A stretch of DNA of 64,000 nt from Bacteroidales bacterium (GTDB taxonomy: Bacteria > Bacteroidota > Bacteroidia > Bacteroidales > UBA932). The stretch lies in contig JAFSSE010000022.1 of the NCBI GenBank assembly GCA_017445755.1, forward strand, positions 37,296 through 101,295, written 5' to 3'. Within the stretch, counting starts at the first letter, position 1. Every line of letters starts with the position of its first letter. Positions 51,426 through 60,644 of this stretch are shown here, in pieces. The position numbers and the translations under genes are program-made. The notes beneath the pieces were generated by a model that ran no database searches, was not told where the DNA came from, and worked only from the letters and a program-made list of their open reading frames with translations.

Positions 51426-52774
51426 TGAATAGTCCCGCCTCCATAAGACGGTCCTTTGTTTTCGTCCTTCTCCTCCTTCTGTCCGTGGTTTCCCATGGGC
51501 AGATTGTAAACCGCCTCAGGGTGGACCAGAAAACCTTTGTCCGCTATGCCTACGGAAGGATGCAGGAGTTCAGCGAAGACAATCTCCCTCTCTCCGATTC
51601 CCTTTACAGGGAAGGGGAGTCAAGGGGTGATTTCCGCCTGAAACTGCTCGGACTCTCTCTGGAGATGCCGGTCCGTTTCGCCCGCGGCGAGTACGGAAGG
51701 ATGGATGAGGCAGTCTCCGAGATGAAGGAACTTCTGATAGAGAGGAAGGACCTTCGGGTTTTCTATTTCTCCACCCTCCACGAGTACTGCGAGTTCCTCC
51801 TTCAGAGCGGACGGGTTTCCGAGGCGGTGCTTGAGGCCAGGGCCATGGAACGCCTCGCCTCATCGGAAAAGAATCCCTACGGAAAAATGTACTCGTACCG
51901 CATTGTAGGGCTTATCCAGAGTTACAGGGACAACCACTATCTCGCAATCGAAAACCTTAAAAAGGCGGCCCGTTTCTGCCGGGAAGCCCGTGCCGAGCAG
52001 GATCTTCCGAACCTCTTTATCCTGCTCTCGCAGGAGTACCTTGCGATGGAGAACTTCTCGGAAGCGGAGGATTATCTCCTGCAGGCGGAGGAGTACATTC
52101 CCTTCTTCCCCCTCATACGCCTGAAGGCGCAGATGACCCGGGCCTACATTTACAACGCCCGCGGGGAGCAGGAGCGCTTCTGGGAGTGTTATGAAGAGCT
52201 CGTCTCGGATCCTCTTTTCCAGCCCCAGACCGACGCAGACACCCGCTGCGCCCTCGATGTGACCTATCTCCGCTCAAGGGGCCTTCTCGAAGAGGCCCTC
52301 CTGAAGTCGGACCACCTCGGGACCGACCGCGCCCGCCTCGAGTTCAGCCATGGCATCTATGCCCAGATGGGCTCCTTCGACAGGGCCTATTCGGACCTTT
52401 CCCGCCTAATGAACCAGAAGGATTCCATTTATATCAAGGTCCAGAACGAGGACCTTGCCATCCTGGATGCTGAAATGAACAATGCCCAGCTCAGGGAAGA
52501 GGCCCAGCAGCTCAAGGCCCGCAACCAGATGACGATTCTCCTCGGTTTCCTGGTCATGTTCGCCGTCGCCTTCGCCTCAATCCTGGTCCAGCAGTGGAAG
52601 CTACGGGAAAACCTCGATGAGATGAGGCGCAAGAATGTCGAGGCCCTGAAGGCCCGGCGTGCCTTCCAGAAGGCGATGGATGCCAAGGAAGCCGAGAATG
52701 AGTACAAATTCAACCTGCTGAAAAACCGCAGCACAAACGTCCTTACCGATTATGAAGATTTCCTCAATAGTTAA
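51425..52774 (+). CDS. TPR-like membrane protein with C-terminal coiled coil
   Basis: A 449-residue protein with a signal peptide (FVFVLLLLLSVVSHGQ), helical repeats across residues 30-340 (SYRIVGLIQSYRDNHYLAIE, LLSQEYLAMENFSEAEDYLL), one membrane helix at about 369-389 (MTILLGFLVMFAVAFASILV) and a charged cytoplasmic coiled coil of about 60 residues (LRENLDEMRRKNVEALKARR). The layout matches a TPR sensor kinase whose kinase domain has been replaced by a short coil. It is more distant from the other two than they are from each other. It overlaps the receiver gene by 1 nt. Confidence 0.7.
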   Translation: MNSPASIRRSFVFVLLLLLSVVSHGQIVNRLRVDQKTFVRYAYGRMQEFSEDNLPLSDSLYREGESRGDFRLKLLGLSLEMPVRFARGEYGRMDEAVSEMKELLIERKDLRVFYFSTLHEYCEFLLQSGRVSEAVLEARAMERLASSEKNPYGKMYSYRIVGLIQSYRDNHYLAIENLKKAARFCREARAEQDLPNLFILLSQEYLAMENFSEAEDYLLQAEEYIPFFPLIRLKAQMTRAYIYNARGEQERFWECYEELVSDPLFQPQTDADTRCALDVTYLRSRGLLEEALLKSDHLGTDRARLEFSHGIYAQMGSFDRAYSDLSRLMNQKDSIYIKVQNEDLAILDAEMNNAQLREEAQQLKARNQMTILLGFLVMFAVAFASILVQQWKLRENLDEMRRKNVEALKARRAFQKAMDAKEAENEYKFNLLKNRSTNVLTDYEDFLNS

Positions 52775-53174
52775 AAACCACGGAGCCGAACTCGTCGCCC
52801 TCCTTATTTTCCTCTCCGGTTCCGCCCTGACCCTTCTCGGTCTTATCCAGAAGGTTCCCCTCCTCGTAGGTATAGCAGGTATCTTTATCCTGTCCGGAGG
52901 ACTCTTCTATTTCAGCTTGAATTATAGCTCGGAAAAGGTTTATAAGCAGTACTTTAAGGACAGCTATGAGATTGAGCACGAGACCATTGGGGAGGAAATC
53001 CTCAAGTCGATGCGCTACCACCGCTACCAGGAGGCGGTACTGAGCCGCTACGAGAGCGCCTGCCGGGACCTCGGCCTGGTGGACGAACAGAAGGACTGGC
53101 TGCTGGATCTACTGATGGCTGCCAAGAACAAGGTCGATGAGGAAATCGAGCAGGAAGGCGGCGGCCATATTTAA
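52752..53174 (+). CDS. Small two-helix membrane protein ending the signalling operon
   Basis: A 140-residue protein not recognised. Two adjacent membrane helices (about residues 13-32, LVALLIFLSGSALTLLGLI, and 36-54, LLVGIAGIFILSGGLFYF) form a hairpin, followed by an 85-residue charged cytoplasmic helix region (EEILKSMRYHRYQEAVLSRY, LLMAAKNKVDEEIEQEG). Its start overlaps the preceding gene by 23 nt, so its expression depends on that gene. It may be a scaffold or effector of the receiver protein. It is convergent with trmD, 4 nt apart. Confidence 0.7.
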   Translation: MKISSIVKNHGAELVALLIFLSGSALTLLGLIQKVPLLVGIAGIFILSGGLFYFSLNYSSEKVYKQYFKDSYEIEHETIGEEILKSMRYHRYQEAVLSRYESACRDLGLVDEQKDWLLDLLMAAKNKVDEEIEQEGGGHI

Positions 53175-53178
53175 ACGC

Positions 53179-53856
53179 TTATTTTTCAAGCATTTTCGGA
53201 CGCCTCTCCCTGGTCCTTTCAATGGCTTTCTGCTCCTGCCACTGCTCTATCATCTTAGGATTACCGGAAAGCAGGATGTCCGGAACTTTCCAGCCGTTGA
53301 ATTCTGCGGGACGGGTATAGACAGGCGGGGCGACAAGACCGTCCTGGAAACTGTCGGAAAGGGCGGAGGTGGAGTCGGAAAGGGCTCCAGGAATCAGCCG
53401 GATAATTGAATCTGCAAGCAGGGCGGCGGGGATTTCTCCGCCGCTTACCACAAAGTCGCCGACGGAAATCTCCCGGGTCACGAGGTGCTCCCTTATCCTC
53501 TCGTCAATGCCCTTGTAGTGGCCGCAGAGGAAGATCATGTTGCCAAGGAGGGAAAGCTCGTTTGAAATCTGCTGGGTAAGGATTTCGCCGTCGGGGGAGA
53601 GGTAGATAACCTCGTCATAATCCCTTTCTTTTTTCAGGTCGGAGATGATATTGTAAACGGGTTCGACCATCATTACCATCCCTGCATCTCCGCCGTAACT
53701 GTAGTCGTCCACAGTCTTCCGGCTCCCCAGGCCATATTCCCGGAGGTCATGGACATGAATCTCTACAAGCCCCTTTTTTATTGCGCGTGCTACTATGGAG
53801 TGCTTGAAGGGCCCGTCGAGGAGGCCGGGTACTACGGTGATGATATCTATTCTCAT
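53179..53856 (-). CDS. trmD: tRNA (guanine-N1)-methyltransferase TrmD
   Basis: A 225-residue SPOUT methyltransferase making m1G37 in tRNAs with G36G37, which prevents +1 frameshifting. It starts MRIDIITVVPGLLDGPFKHS and shows the knot motifs LCGHYKGIDERIREHL and ISVGDFVVSGGEIPA that bind S-adenosylmethionine. Length fits the family. A TAAATTTG -7 element lies on the minus strand at 53887-53880, about 24 nt before the ATG, divergent from the DUF349 promoter. Confidence 0.93.
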   Translation of the reverse strand: MRIDIITVVPGLLDGPFKHSIVARAIKKGLVEIHVHDLREYGLGSRKTVDDYSYGGDAGMVMMVEPVYNIISDLKKERDYDEVIYLSPDGEILTQQISNELSLLGNMIFLCGHYKGIDERIREHLVTREISVGDFVVSGGEIPAALLADSIIRLIPGALSDSTSALSDSFQDGLVAPPVYTRPAEFNGWKVPDILLSGNPKMIEQWQEQKAIERTRERRPKMLEK

Positions 53857-53879
53857 GTTTCCAAAATCAAAGGTGTCTG

Positions 53880-53887
53880 CAAATTTA
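53880..53887 (-). promoter_or_regulatory. -7 element TAAATTTG for trmD
   Basis: Exact TAnnTTTG match on the minus strand, 23 nt upstream of the trmD ATG (53856). Confidence 0.6.
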
Positions 53888-53910
53888 GTATTTTATCTGC
53901 AAAAAATTTA

Positions 53911-53918
53911 TATCTTTG
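53911..53918 (+). promoter_or_regulatory. -7 element TATCTTTG for the DUF349-yidC operon
   Basis: Exact TAnnTTTG match 36 nt before the ATG at 53955; TTTA at 53884-53887 is a weak -33 candidate. Confidence 0.65.
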
Positions 53919-53954
53919 TAGTTTGAGAACAAGTATAATTTAAACTCTATTGTT

Positions 53955-55868
53955 ATGGGTGAAGAAATCAAACCTGAGGCCCTTGAGACCCCGGATGTAG
54001 TACAGCAGGAGCAGGAGCCCCTCGTAGAAAAGACGGTCGAAGAGAACGTTACTGAAGTTGTGGAAGAAGTTAAGGATGCCGTCGAGGAAGTGAAAGAAGC
54101 CGTGGTGAACTACGGCGAGAAGACCCTTGCTGAACTCTCTTCCCTGTTTCAGGAGCTGACTGAAAAGGTTGACCGCATGAAAAGGTCAAAGGAAGCGGAA
54201 GCCATCAAATCCGCTTTCTACAAGAAACTTTCCAAGGAAAAGGCAGATGCCGGACTGGACGGGACTGTTGAGGAACCGGACGATGCGGTAGTGGAGACGC
54301 CTGCAGTGGAGACGCCGGTGGAGGAAAATCCTGCTCCGGCAGAACCCGTGGCCACTGAGCCGGAGGCCGCCAATCCTTTTGCCGCCATTGAGGAGGGCTT
54401 TAAAGCTCTTTATTCCAAGTATAAGAAGGAACGCGCCGAATACAACCGCCAGCAGGATGCCGAGCGTGAGGAGAACCTCGCGAAGAAGCTTGCCGTGATC
54501 GAGGACCTCAGGGCCCTTACCGAATCCCAGGGAGACATGAAGGACCTCTTCCCCCAGTTCCGTGAGATCCAGGACCGCTGGAGGGCGATCGGCCCTGTCC
54601 CGGTCCAGAATTTCCGGGATGTCAACGATACCTATCAGCACAATGTCGAGCAGTTCTACGACCTCGTCCAGATAAACCGCGAACTCCGTGACCTCGATTT
54701 CAAGAAGAATCTCGAGGTAAAGGAGAAGTTCTGCGAGCAGGCCGAGGAGCTCTGCAACAGCGAGGATGTGGTCGGCGCCTTCAAGGAACTCCAGAAACTC
54801 CATGAGCAGTGGAAGGAGTACGGCCCCGTCGCGAAGGAATTCCGCGACTCCATCTGGGAGCGCTTCCGCGCCGCTACCGGTGTAATCAACCGGAAGTATC
54901 AGCAGCACTTCGAAGGGCTGAAGGACCAGCAGGCCGAAAACCTTGCGGCAAAGACCGCCCTCTGCGAGAAGGTTGAGCAAATCGCGGAGAGTGAAATCAC
55001 TACTTCCGCCCAGTGGAATGCCCTTTCCCGCGAGATAGAGGGAATCCAGGCCGAGTGGCGCAAGATCGGCTTTGCCTCCCGTAAGGAGAACCAGAAGATA
55101 TATGACCGCTTCCGCGCCGCCTGCGACAAGTTCTTTGAGCGCAAGAGGGTCTATTACGCCGACTTCAAGGGCTCCATGGCCGCGAATATGGAGAAGAAAC
55201 TCGCCATTATTTCGGAGGCCGAATCCCTTAAGGACAGCACCGAATGGAAGAAGACTACCGACCGCCTGATCGCCCTCCAGAAGGAGTGGAAAGAGATTGG
55301 TGCGGTTCCGAGGAAGAAGTCCGAGCAGCTCTGGAAACAGTTCCGTGCCGCCTGCGACGCCTTCTTCGCCGAACGCGACAAGAACCAGAAGCCGGGAGAG
55401 AACGACTATTACGCCAATCTCAAGGCGAAAAAGGCCCTGATTGAAGAGATACTTTCCTCTGAAGCGACCGACAATGAAACCGCCGCGGGCTTTGCCGAGC
55501 GCTGGGGCGCCATCGGTTTCGTTCCGTTTAAGGAAAAGGAGGCCATCCAGGATGCTTACCGTAAGGCCATGAATGAGAAGTTCCCGGACTTCAATCCCCG
55601 GAGAGGCCGTCCGCAGGGACCTCGCAGCAGCCACACTCCTGCCTCAAGGGGCCCGAAGTCGGAGAAAGACCGCCTTGTGGAGCAGTACAACCGTCTCCAG
55701 CAGGATATCGCCACCTATGAGAACAATATCGGCTTCTTCTCTTCCTCAGCGAAGGCGGATTCGATGATAAAACTCATGCAGGAGCGTATCGATTCGGCCA
55801 AGGAGGAACTCAAGACCCTCGAAGGAAAGATTCGTGAAATTGAAGCATCGGAGGAGTCTGGAGAGTAA
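53955..55868 (+). CDS. DUF349 repeat protein
   Basis: A 637-residue soluble, mostly helical protein. The first 130 residues are acidic and Glu/Val-rich (a predicted coiled or disordered region). Five DUF349 repeats follow, each with the W-x-x-(I/Y)-G signature: DRWRAIGPVP (W209), EQWKEYGPVA (W286), AEWRKIGFAS (W368), KEWKEIGAVP (W445) and ERWGAIGFVP (W517). The C-terminus has a basic loop (NPRRGRPQGPRSSHTPASRG) and a final coiled coil. The function of DUF349 proteins is not settled. It is followed after 3 nt by yidC. Confidence 0.85.
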   Translation: MGEEIKPEALETPDVVQQEQEPLVEKTVEENVTEVVEEVKDAVEEVKEAVVNYGEKTLAELSSLFQELTEKVDRMKRSKEAEAIKSAFYKKLSKEKADAGLDGTVEEPDDAVVETPAVETPVEENPAPAEPVATEPEAANPFAAIEEGFKALYSKYKKERAEYNRQQDAEREENLAKKLAVIEDLRALTESQGDMKDLFPQFREIQDRWRAIGPVPVQNFRDVNDTYQHNVEQFYDLVQINRELRDLDFKKNLEVKEKFCEQAEELCNSEDVVGAFKELQKLHEQWKEYGPVAKEFRDSIWERFRAATGVINRKYQQHFEGLKDQQAENLAAKTALCEKVEQIAESEITTSAQWNALSREIEGIQAEWRKIGFASRKENQKIYDRFRAACDKFFERKRVYYADFKGSMAANMEKKLAIISEAESLKDSTEWKKTTDRLIALQKEWKEIGAVPRKKSEQLWKQFRAACDAFFAERDKNQKPGENDYYANLKAKKALIEEILSSEATDNETAAGFAERWGAIGFVPFKEKEAIQDAYRKAMNEKFPDFNPRRGRPQGPRSSHTPASRGPKSEKDRLVEQYNRLQQDIATYENNIGFFSSSAKADSMIKLMQERIDSAKEELKTLEGKIREIEASEESGE

Positions 55869-55871
55869 GAT

Positions 55872-57752
55872 ATGGATAAGAATTCAATTATCGGCTTTGT
55901 CCTTATAGGACTTATCATGATAGGTTTCTTTACCTATCAGTCAAGACAATACAGAGATCAGATGGAGGCCCAGGCGAAGATTGATTCTCTCGCCATGGTG
56001 GAGCAGATCCGTCAGGACAGCATCCGGGCCGCCTACCTTCGGGAACATCCCCAGGATACCGTGGTCGCCGCCAGGGTGGCTTCCGGGGAGAAGATTGCGG
56101 TTTATGGCGATTCCCTTCTGAACGCCGCCGCTTCCTCGGAGGAGCAGTTCTATACACTTGAAAATGAGAAGGTAAGCATAGTCTTCTCTACGAGGGGTGG
56201 TCAGCCCTGGTCCGTCTGTCTTAAGGATTTCACGAACTATGACAAGAGCCCCCTGTATCTGTTCAAGGACGGTAAGGGCCAGCTCGGATTCACCGTCTAT
56301 GCCCCTACGGCCGTAGATACCAGGAAGTTCAATTTCAATTATATTGCCGAGGAGTCTTCCGACAGGGTGATGGTCATGCGCCTTCCCTTCTCCAACGGAG
56401 GGTATATCGAGCAGCGCTACACCCTTGCCGAGGACGCCTATTCGGTTGACGAGAGCGTTTCTTTCGTCGGGATGAACTCCCTGATTCCGAGGAATGTGCT
56501 TTCGATGGATGTGGACTTTGACGTCACCATCCCCCGGATGGAGAAGGGCTACAAGAATGAGACTCAGTACAGTCGCCTGAACTACTATTTCCCGGACGAA
56601 AAGAAGCCGGAGAATATCGGTAATGGCCGAAGCGGCAAGAAGCGTTTCGATAACAGGATCGAGTGGTTTGCCTTCCAGCAGCAGTTCTTCTCCATCATCA
56701 TGAGGGCTCCGGAAACCTTTACTTCCGGGGACTTCAAGATTGATTTCGTGCCGCAGGAGGACGAGAGCCATGACCTTATGGTCTGCAGCGCTCGCGTGCG
56801 TACGGATCTCGATGTCCGGGACGAGAGGATCTCGATTCCCTTCGAGTTCTATTTCGGACCGAACCATTTCAATACCCTGAAATCCTATGACCACAAGTAT
56901 GAGAAGGTCATTCCGCTCGGCGGCTGGCTCGTCGGCTGGTTTACCCGCTTTGTGATCATTCCGCTCTTCAACTGGCTCCACCGCTTTATCGGCAACTTCG
57001 GTCTCATCATTCTCCTGATGACCATATTCATCAAGATTGTAGTCCTTCCGTTTGCCTATAAGTCATATTCTTCCTCGGCCAAGATGCAGGCCATCAAGCC
57101 GGAGATCGACAAGCTCAACGAGAAGTACCCCAAGCAGGAGGATGCAATGAAAAAGCAGCAGGCCACCATGGACCTGTACCGCAGGGCCGGAATTTCGCCG
57201 ATGGGCGGATGTCTCCCGATGCTCCTGCAGTTCCCGATCCTTTGGGCGATGTTCCGCTTCTTCCCGGCGTCCATCGAGCTTCGCCAGCAGCCCTTCCTCT
57301 GGGCTGACGACCTCAGCGCCTATGACTCCATCATCGATTTCGGCGGCAGGGTTCCGCTGATAGGGGACCATATTTCCCTCTTCGCCCTCCTGATGGCCGT
57401 TTCGATGTTCTTCTATTCCAAGGTCATTTCCGGCAGCCAGATGACGGGGGACGACCCGAATGCGAAGATGATGCGGTTCATGAGCGTCTGGATGATGCCT
57501 ATCATGATGTTCTTCATCTGTAATTCCCTCTCCTCCGGACTCAGCTACTATTACCTCCTCTCCAACCTCATCACGATGGTTGAGACCTGGGTAATCCGGA
57601 AATGGTTCGTCCATCCTGAGGAAATCCAGAAGAAACTGAAGGCCTCGGCAGGGAAGCCGGCTCCTAAATCCAAGTGGCAGCAGCGTCTGGAAGAAGCCCA
57701 GAAGATGCAGCGCCAGATGCAGGCGGAGCAGCAGAAGAAAAACCGCAGATGA
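55872..57752 (+). CDS. yidC: Membrane protein insertase YidC
   Basis: A 626-residue Oxa1-family insertase for inner-membrane proteins, acting alone or with SecYEG. It has an N-terminal helix at residues 5-21 (SIIGFVLIGLIMIGFFT), a large periplasmic P1 beta domain (about 75-330, e.g. SIVFSTRGGQPWSVCLKDF) and the conserved C-terminal helices from LVGWFTRFVIIPLFNWLHRF through MGGCLPMLLQFPILWAMF to the basic tail. Length is normal for Bacteroidota. The stop overlaps the next ATG by 4 nt. Confidence 0.94.
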   Translation: MDKNSIIGFVLIGLIMIGFFTYQSRQYRDQMEAQAKIDSLAMVEQIRQDSIRAAYLREHPQDTVVAARVASGEKIAVYGDSLLNAAASSEEQFYTLENEKVSIVFSTRGGQPWSVCLKDFTNYDKSPLYLFKDGKGQLGFTVYAPTAVDTRKFNFNYIAEESSDRVMVMRLPFSNGGYIEQRYTLAEDAYSVDESVSFVGMNSLIPRNVLSMDVDFDVTIPRMEKGYKNETQYSRLNYYFPDEKKPENIGNGRSGKKRFDNRIEWFAFQQQFFSIIMRAPETFTSGDFKIDFVPQEDESHDLMVCSARVRTDLDVRDERISIPFEFYFGPNHFNTLKSYDHKYEKVIPLGGWLVGWFTRFVIIPLFNWLHRFIGNFGLIILLMTIFIKIVVLPFAYKSYSSSAKMQAIKPEIDKLNEKYPKQEDAMKKQQATMDLYRRAGISPMGGCLPMLLQFPILWAMFRFFPASIELRQQPFLWADDLSAYDSIIDFGGRVPLIGDHISLFALLMAVSMFFYSKVISGSQMTGDDPNAKMMRFMSVWMMPIMMFFICNSLSSGLSYYYLLSNLITMVETWVIRKWFVHPEEIQKKLKASAGKPAPKSKWQQRLEEAQKMQRQMQAEQQKKNRR

Positions 57753-58399
57753 TAGCTGAGCGGCTTAATACCATTCTATCGGAACTGCCACAGAGCGTGA
57801 AGCTTGTGGCAGTTTCCAAATTCCACCCTCTCTCCGCTATCCGGGAGGCCTATGACGCCGGTCAGCGGGTTTTTGGCGAAAGCCGTCCCCAGGAGTTTGC
57901 AGCGAAGGTTCCGCTTCTTCCGGCTGATATCGAGTGGCATTTTATCGGCCACCTCCAGACTAACAAGCTGAAGTTGGTACTCCCTTACGCATCCCTCGTA
58001 GAGTCGGTTGATTCCGTCCATCTTCTGGAGGCAATAAGCCGCTGGGCCGTTTCCGAGGGACGGACGGTCGATGTCCTTCTGGAGCTGCATCTCGGCTCCG
58101 AAAAGACCAAATCCGGCCTTTCCGAAGAGGAAATCCTCTCAATCTGCGGAGCTCCTTTGGAGGGAATATGCCTTCGGGGACTTATGGGGATGGCTACAAA
58201 TACTGATGACAAGGCGGTAATCCGCTCCGAGTTTGAAAGAATAGCCGCCCTTAAGCGCTTGATTAACACGGGTTTCCCTTCGCTGGAATCGTTTTCCGAA
58301 CTTTCGATAGGAATGTCGGACGACTGGCCCCTTGCCGTTGAGGCGGGCTCGACGGCAGTCCGTATCGGAACAGCCATATTCGGACCAAGAGAATACTAA
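57749..58399 (+). CDS. YggS/PROSC family PLP-binding protein
   Basis: A 216-residue pyridoxal-phosphate homeostasis protein of the alanine-racemase-like barrel fold, without known catalytic activity. The PLP lysine is in VKLVAVSKFHPL, followed by VFGESRPQEF (family FGENRVQE), WHFIGHLQTNKLK and LSIGMSDDWPLAVEAGSTAV, all diagnostic. The ATG at 57749 overlaps the yidC stop (ATGA) and begins the conserved sequence; the frame continues upstream only inside yidC. Confidence 0.9.
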   Translation: MIAERLNTILSELPQSVKLVAVSKFHPLSAIREAYDAGQRVFGESRPQEFAAKVPLLPADIEWHFIGHLQTNKLKLVLPYASLVESVDSVHLLEAISRWAVSEGRTVDVLLELHLGSEKTKSGLSEEEILSICGAPLEGICLRGLMGMATNTDDKAVIRSEFERIAALKRLINTGFPSLESFSELSIGMSDDWPLAVEAGSTAVRIGTAIFGPREY

Positions 58400-58411
58400 A
58401 TACTTTATACT

Positions 58412-58960
58412 ATGTCTACTATCCTTATCGTTATCGCTGTTGTCGCCGTTATTGCCCTCTGGGTTATCGGCGTCCAGAGGAAGCTTGTCGCCTCCGATGA
58501 AATCTGCAACAACGCCCTTCGCCAGATCAATGTCCAGCAGGTCAGCCGTTACGACGCCCTGCTTGCCCTTGTAAAGCTCTGCCGCGAGTATGCCTCCCAT
58601 GAGAAGGATACCCTTGAGGAAATCGTGAAGCTCCGTAAGGTCACTTCTTCCCCCAATCCGACTCCCTCCGAGATTTCGGCAAACGAGGCGGCCCTGAATG
58701 AACTGTCGGCCAAGATCATTGCCGTCGCAGAGCAGTATCCTGACCTTAAGGCGAATACAACCTACCTTAAGACCATGGACGAGGTCAAGAATTACGAGGA
58801 GAATGTCCGTCTCGCGCGTATGACCTTCAATGATACGGTCACTAAATTCAACACCCAGGTGCGCATGTTCCCGACCAGCATTGTGGCGGGAATGCTCGGC
58901 TTCCCGGTAAAGCAGTACCTCGAGGAAGACCGCAAAAAGGCGGAATATCCCTCTTTCTGA
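58412..58960 (+). CDS. lemA: LemA family protein
   Basis: A 182-residue protein with an N-terminal membrane helix at residues 2-21 (TILIVIAVVAVIALWVIGV) and a helical bundle carrying the LemA signature (CNNALRQINVQQVSRYDALL, later ENVRLARMTFNDTVTKFN and FPVKQYLEE). LemA proteins face the periplasm and are often paired with DUF2207 or TPM proteins, as here: the next ATG overlaps this stop. The molecular role is unclear. Confidence 0.9.
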   Translation: MSTILIVIAVVAVIALWVIGVQRKLVASDEICNNALRQINVQQVSRYDALLALVKLCREYASHEKDTLEEIVKLRKVTSSPNPTPSEISANEAALNELSAKIIAVAEQYPDLKANTTYLKTMDEVKNYEENVRLARMTFNDTVTKFNTQVRMFPTSIVAGMLGFPVKQYLEEDRKKAEYPSF

Positions 58961-60642
58961 TGGTTCCAAGGCGTTTATTGGCCGTAGCTGTCGCTGCGGT
59001 CCTTTCGCTGCCTCTGCTCCGCGGGGAGACGGTGAGGCGTATCGATACCGAAGTAACCCTTCTCTCGGACGGTTCGGCCCGTATTGTCCAGGTCTGGGAC
59101 GTCGATGCGACTAAGGGTACGGAGTGGTATATACCGGTCGGGTCCCTTCTGGAAGGGATGAAAATCCGGGATTTCTCCGTTTCCGAGGGCGGCGTCCGCT
59201 TTGCTTCTGACGGCAACTCCTGGGATATTGACCGGAGCCGCGACGAGAAGCGCAATCGCTGCGGCATCGTCCTGGGGAGGGACGGCTCATACGAGCTCTG
59301 CTGGGGAATAGGCAGCTTCGGGGACCATGTCTTTACGGTCTCATATACCCTTGACGCCCTTGTCCAGTCCTTTACGGACGGTTATGAGGGTTTCCTCCAT
59401 AAGTTCGTCAATGACGGTCTTTCCGCTAAGGGGGCCACGGCAACCCTGACCCTGAAGGACGGGGCAGGAAGGCCGTTTGAGAAGGATTCCACCCTTGTCT
59501 GGGGCTTTGGCTACCGGGGCACGGTCGATTTTCCCGGTGACGGGACGATTCTTTTAAGCGCCCCGAATTTTTCGGACGATGAGAAGATCATCCTTATGTG
59601 CCGCTTCCCGAAGGGGACCTATTCGACCTCGTATAACCGCGGAATGACCTTCGCTTCGCTCCGGGACAAGGCCCTTGAGGGCAGCTCCTTTGAGGATGAC
59701 AGGACAGCGGGGGATAAGATCATGGACTTTTTCTTCAAGCTCTGCATCATCCTCTGTGTCCTCCTTGGCTTCGGGGTCGTTGCCTTTGTCATTATTTCCA
59801 GCGCTCTCGGATACAAGTACAAGAAATCCCTTTTCGGGACCCGCAAAATCGATACATGGTACCGTGAAGCCCCCCTTGGAGGCGACCTTCCTTCGAACCT
59901 CTGGGTTCTTGAGAACGGCGGCCGCTTCGGCTCGTCTTCCCTGTCGTCCAATCTAATCGGGGCCTATTTCATGAAATGGCTCTTCGAGGGAAAGGTGACC
60001 TCTCGTCAGGATGAGCGCCATCCCGGGAGGATAAATCTCGTCCTCGGTGCGTCACGCCCCGAATTCGGTTCGGAGATAGAGAATGAACTCTATGATATCA
60101 TCCTTGAGGCGGCGGGGGATAACCGGCTCCTTGAGCGGAATGAATTCGAAAAGTGGGCTACAAAACACGAGTCCAGCTTCCTGAATTGGATTAAAAAGGC
60201 AAAGCAGGCCGGGGGACTCGCGCTTAAGCGGGAGGGTAAGGTCGATTACCGGAATCGTGCCGTGGAGCCGGCCCAGGCCGAGCTTCGCCGGGTTATAGAG
60301 TTCAAGAATTTCCTCAATGATTACACGTTAATCGGCGAGCGGAGCACCTCTGAAGTGAAACTCTGGCAGAACTATCTTATCTTCGCTTCGCTCTTTGGCA
60401 TTGCGAAGAAGGTCGCGGACCAGATGAAACAGCTTTATCCGGATACGTTCGAGACCCTTTCCGAAACGGTCGGCTCCGATGTCTCCAGGACGGTTGTGCT
60501 TACTAACCGGATGTCGAATGATGCCTTTGCCAGGGCGACTTTCCGCCATGAAGGAACGAGCCGCGCAGGTGGCGGCGGATTCTCATCTTTCGGTGGGGGA
60601 GGCGGCTTCTCCGGAGGCGGTTTCGGCGGCGGAGGCCGTTAG
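58960..60642 (+). CDS. DUF2207 membrane protein with glycine-rich C-terminus
   Basis: A 560-residue protein overlapping lemA by 1 nt. A signal peptide (LAVAVAAVLSLPLLRG) leads into a DUF2207 beta domain (IDTEVTLLSDGSARIVQVWD), a membrane segment at about residues 250-272 (FFFKLCIILCVLLGFGVVAF) and a cytoplasmic part, ending in a Gly/Ser/Phe-rich tail (FSSFGGGGGFSGGGFGGGGR). In many homologues a second membrane pair lies near residue 460; here that region (LIFASLFGIAKKVADQ) is only weakly hydrophobic. LemA-DUF2207 pairs are widespread and their function is unresolved. Confidence 0.84.
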   Translation: MVPRRLLAVAVAAVLSLPLLRGETVRRIDTEVTLLSDGSARIVQVWDVDATKGTEWYIPVGSLLEGMKIRDFSVSEGGVRFASDGNSWDIDRSRDEKRNRCGIVLGRDGSYELCWGIGSFGDHVFTVSYTLDALVQSFTDGYEGFLHKFVNDGLSAKGATATLTLKDGAGRPFEKDSTLVWGFGYRGTVDFPGDGTILLSAPNFSDDEKIILMCRFPKGTYSTSYNRGMTFASLRDKALEGSSFEDDRTAGDKIMDFFFKLCIILCVLLGFGVVAFVIISSALGYKYKKSLFGTRKIDTWYREAPLGGDLPSNLWVLENGGRFGSSSLSSNLIGAYFMKWLFEGKVTSRQDERHPGRINLVLGASRPEFGSEIENELYDIILEAAGDNRLLERNEFEKWATKHESSFLNWIKKAKQAGGLALKREGKVDYRNRAVEPAQAELRRVIEFKNFLNDYTLIGERSTSEVKLWQNYLIFASLFGIAKKVADQMKQLYPDTFETLSETVGSDVSRTVVLTNRMSNDAFARATFRHEGTSRAGGGGFSSFGGGGGFSGGGFGGGGR

Positions 60643-60644
60643 AA

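Noticed and set aside
54186-55634. 482-codon Leu-rich open frame antisense to the DUF349 gene
   Set aside because: Leu and Gly richness comes from reversing Glu/Lys/Gln codons; it looks hydrophobic but has no helix pattern or signal peptide.
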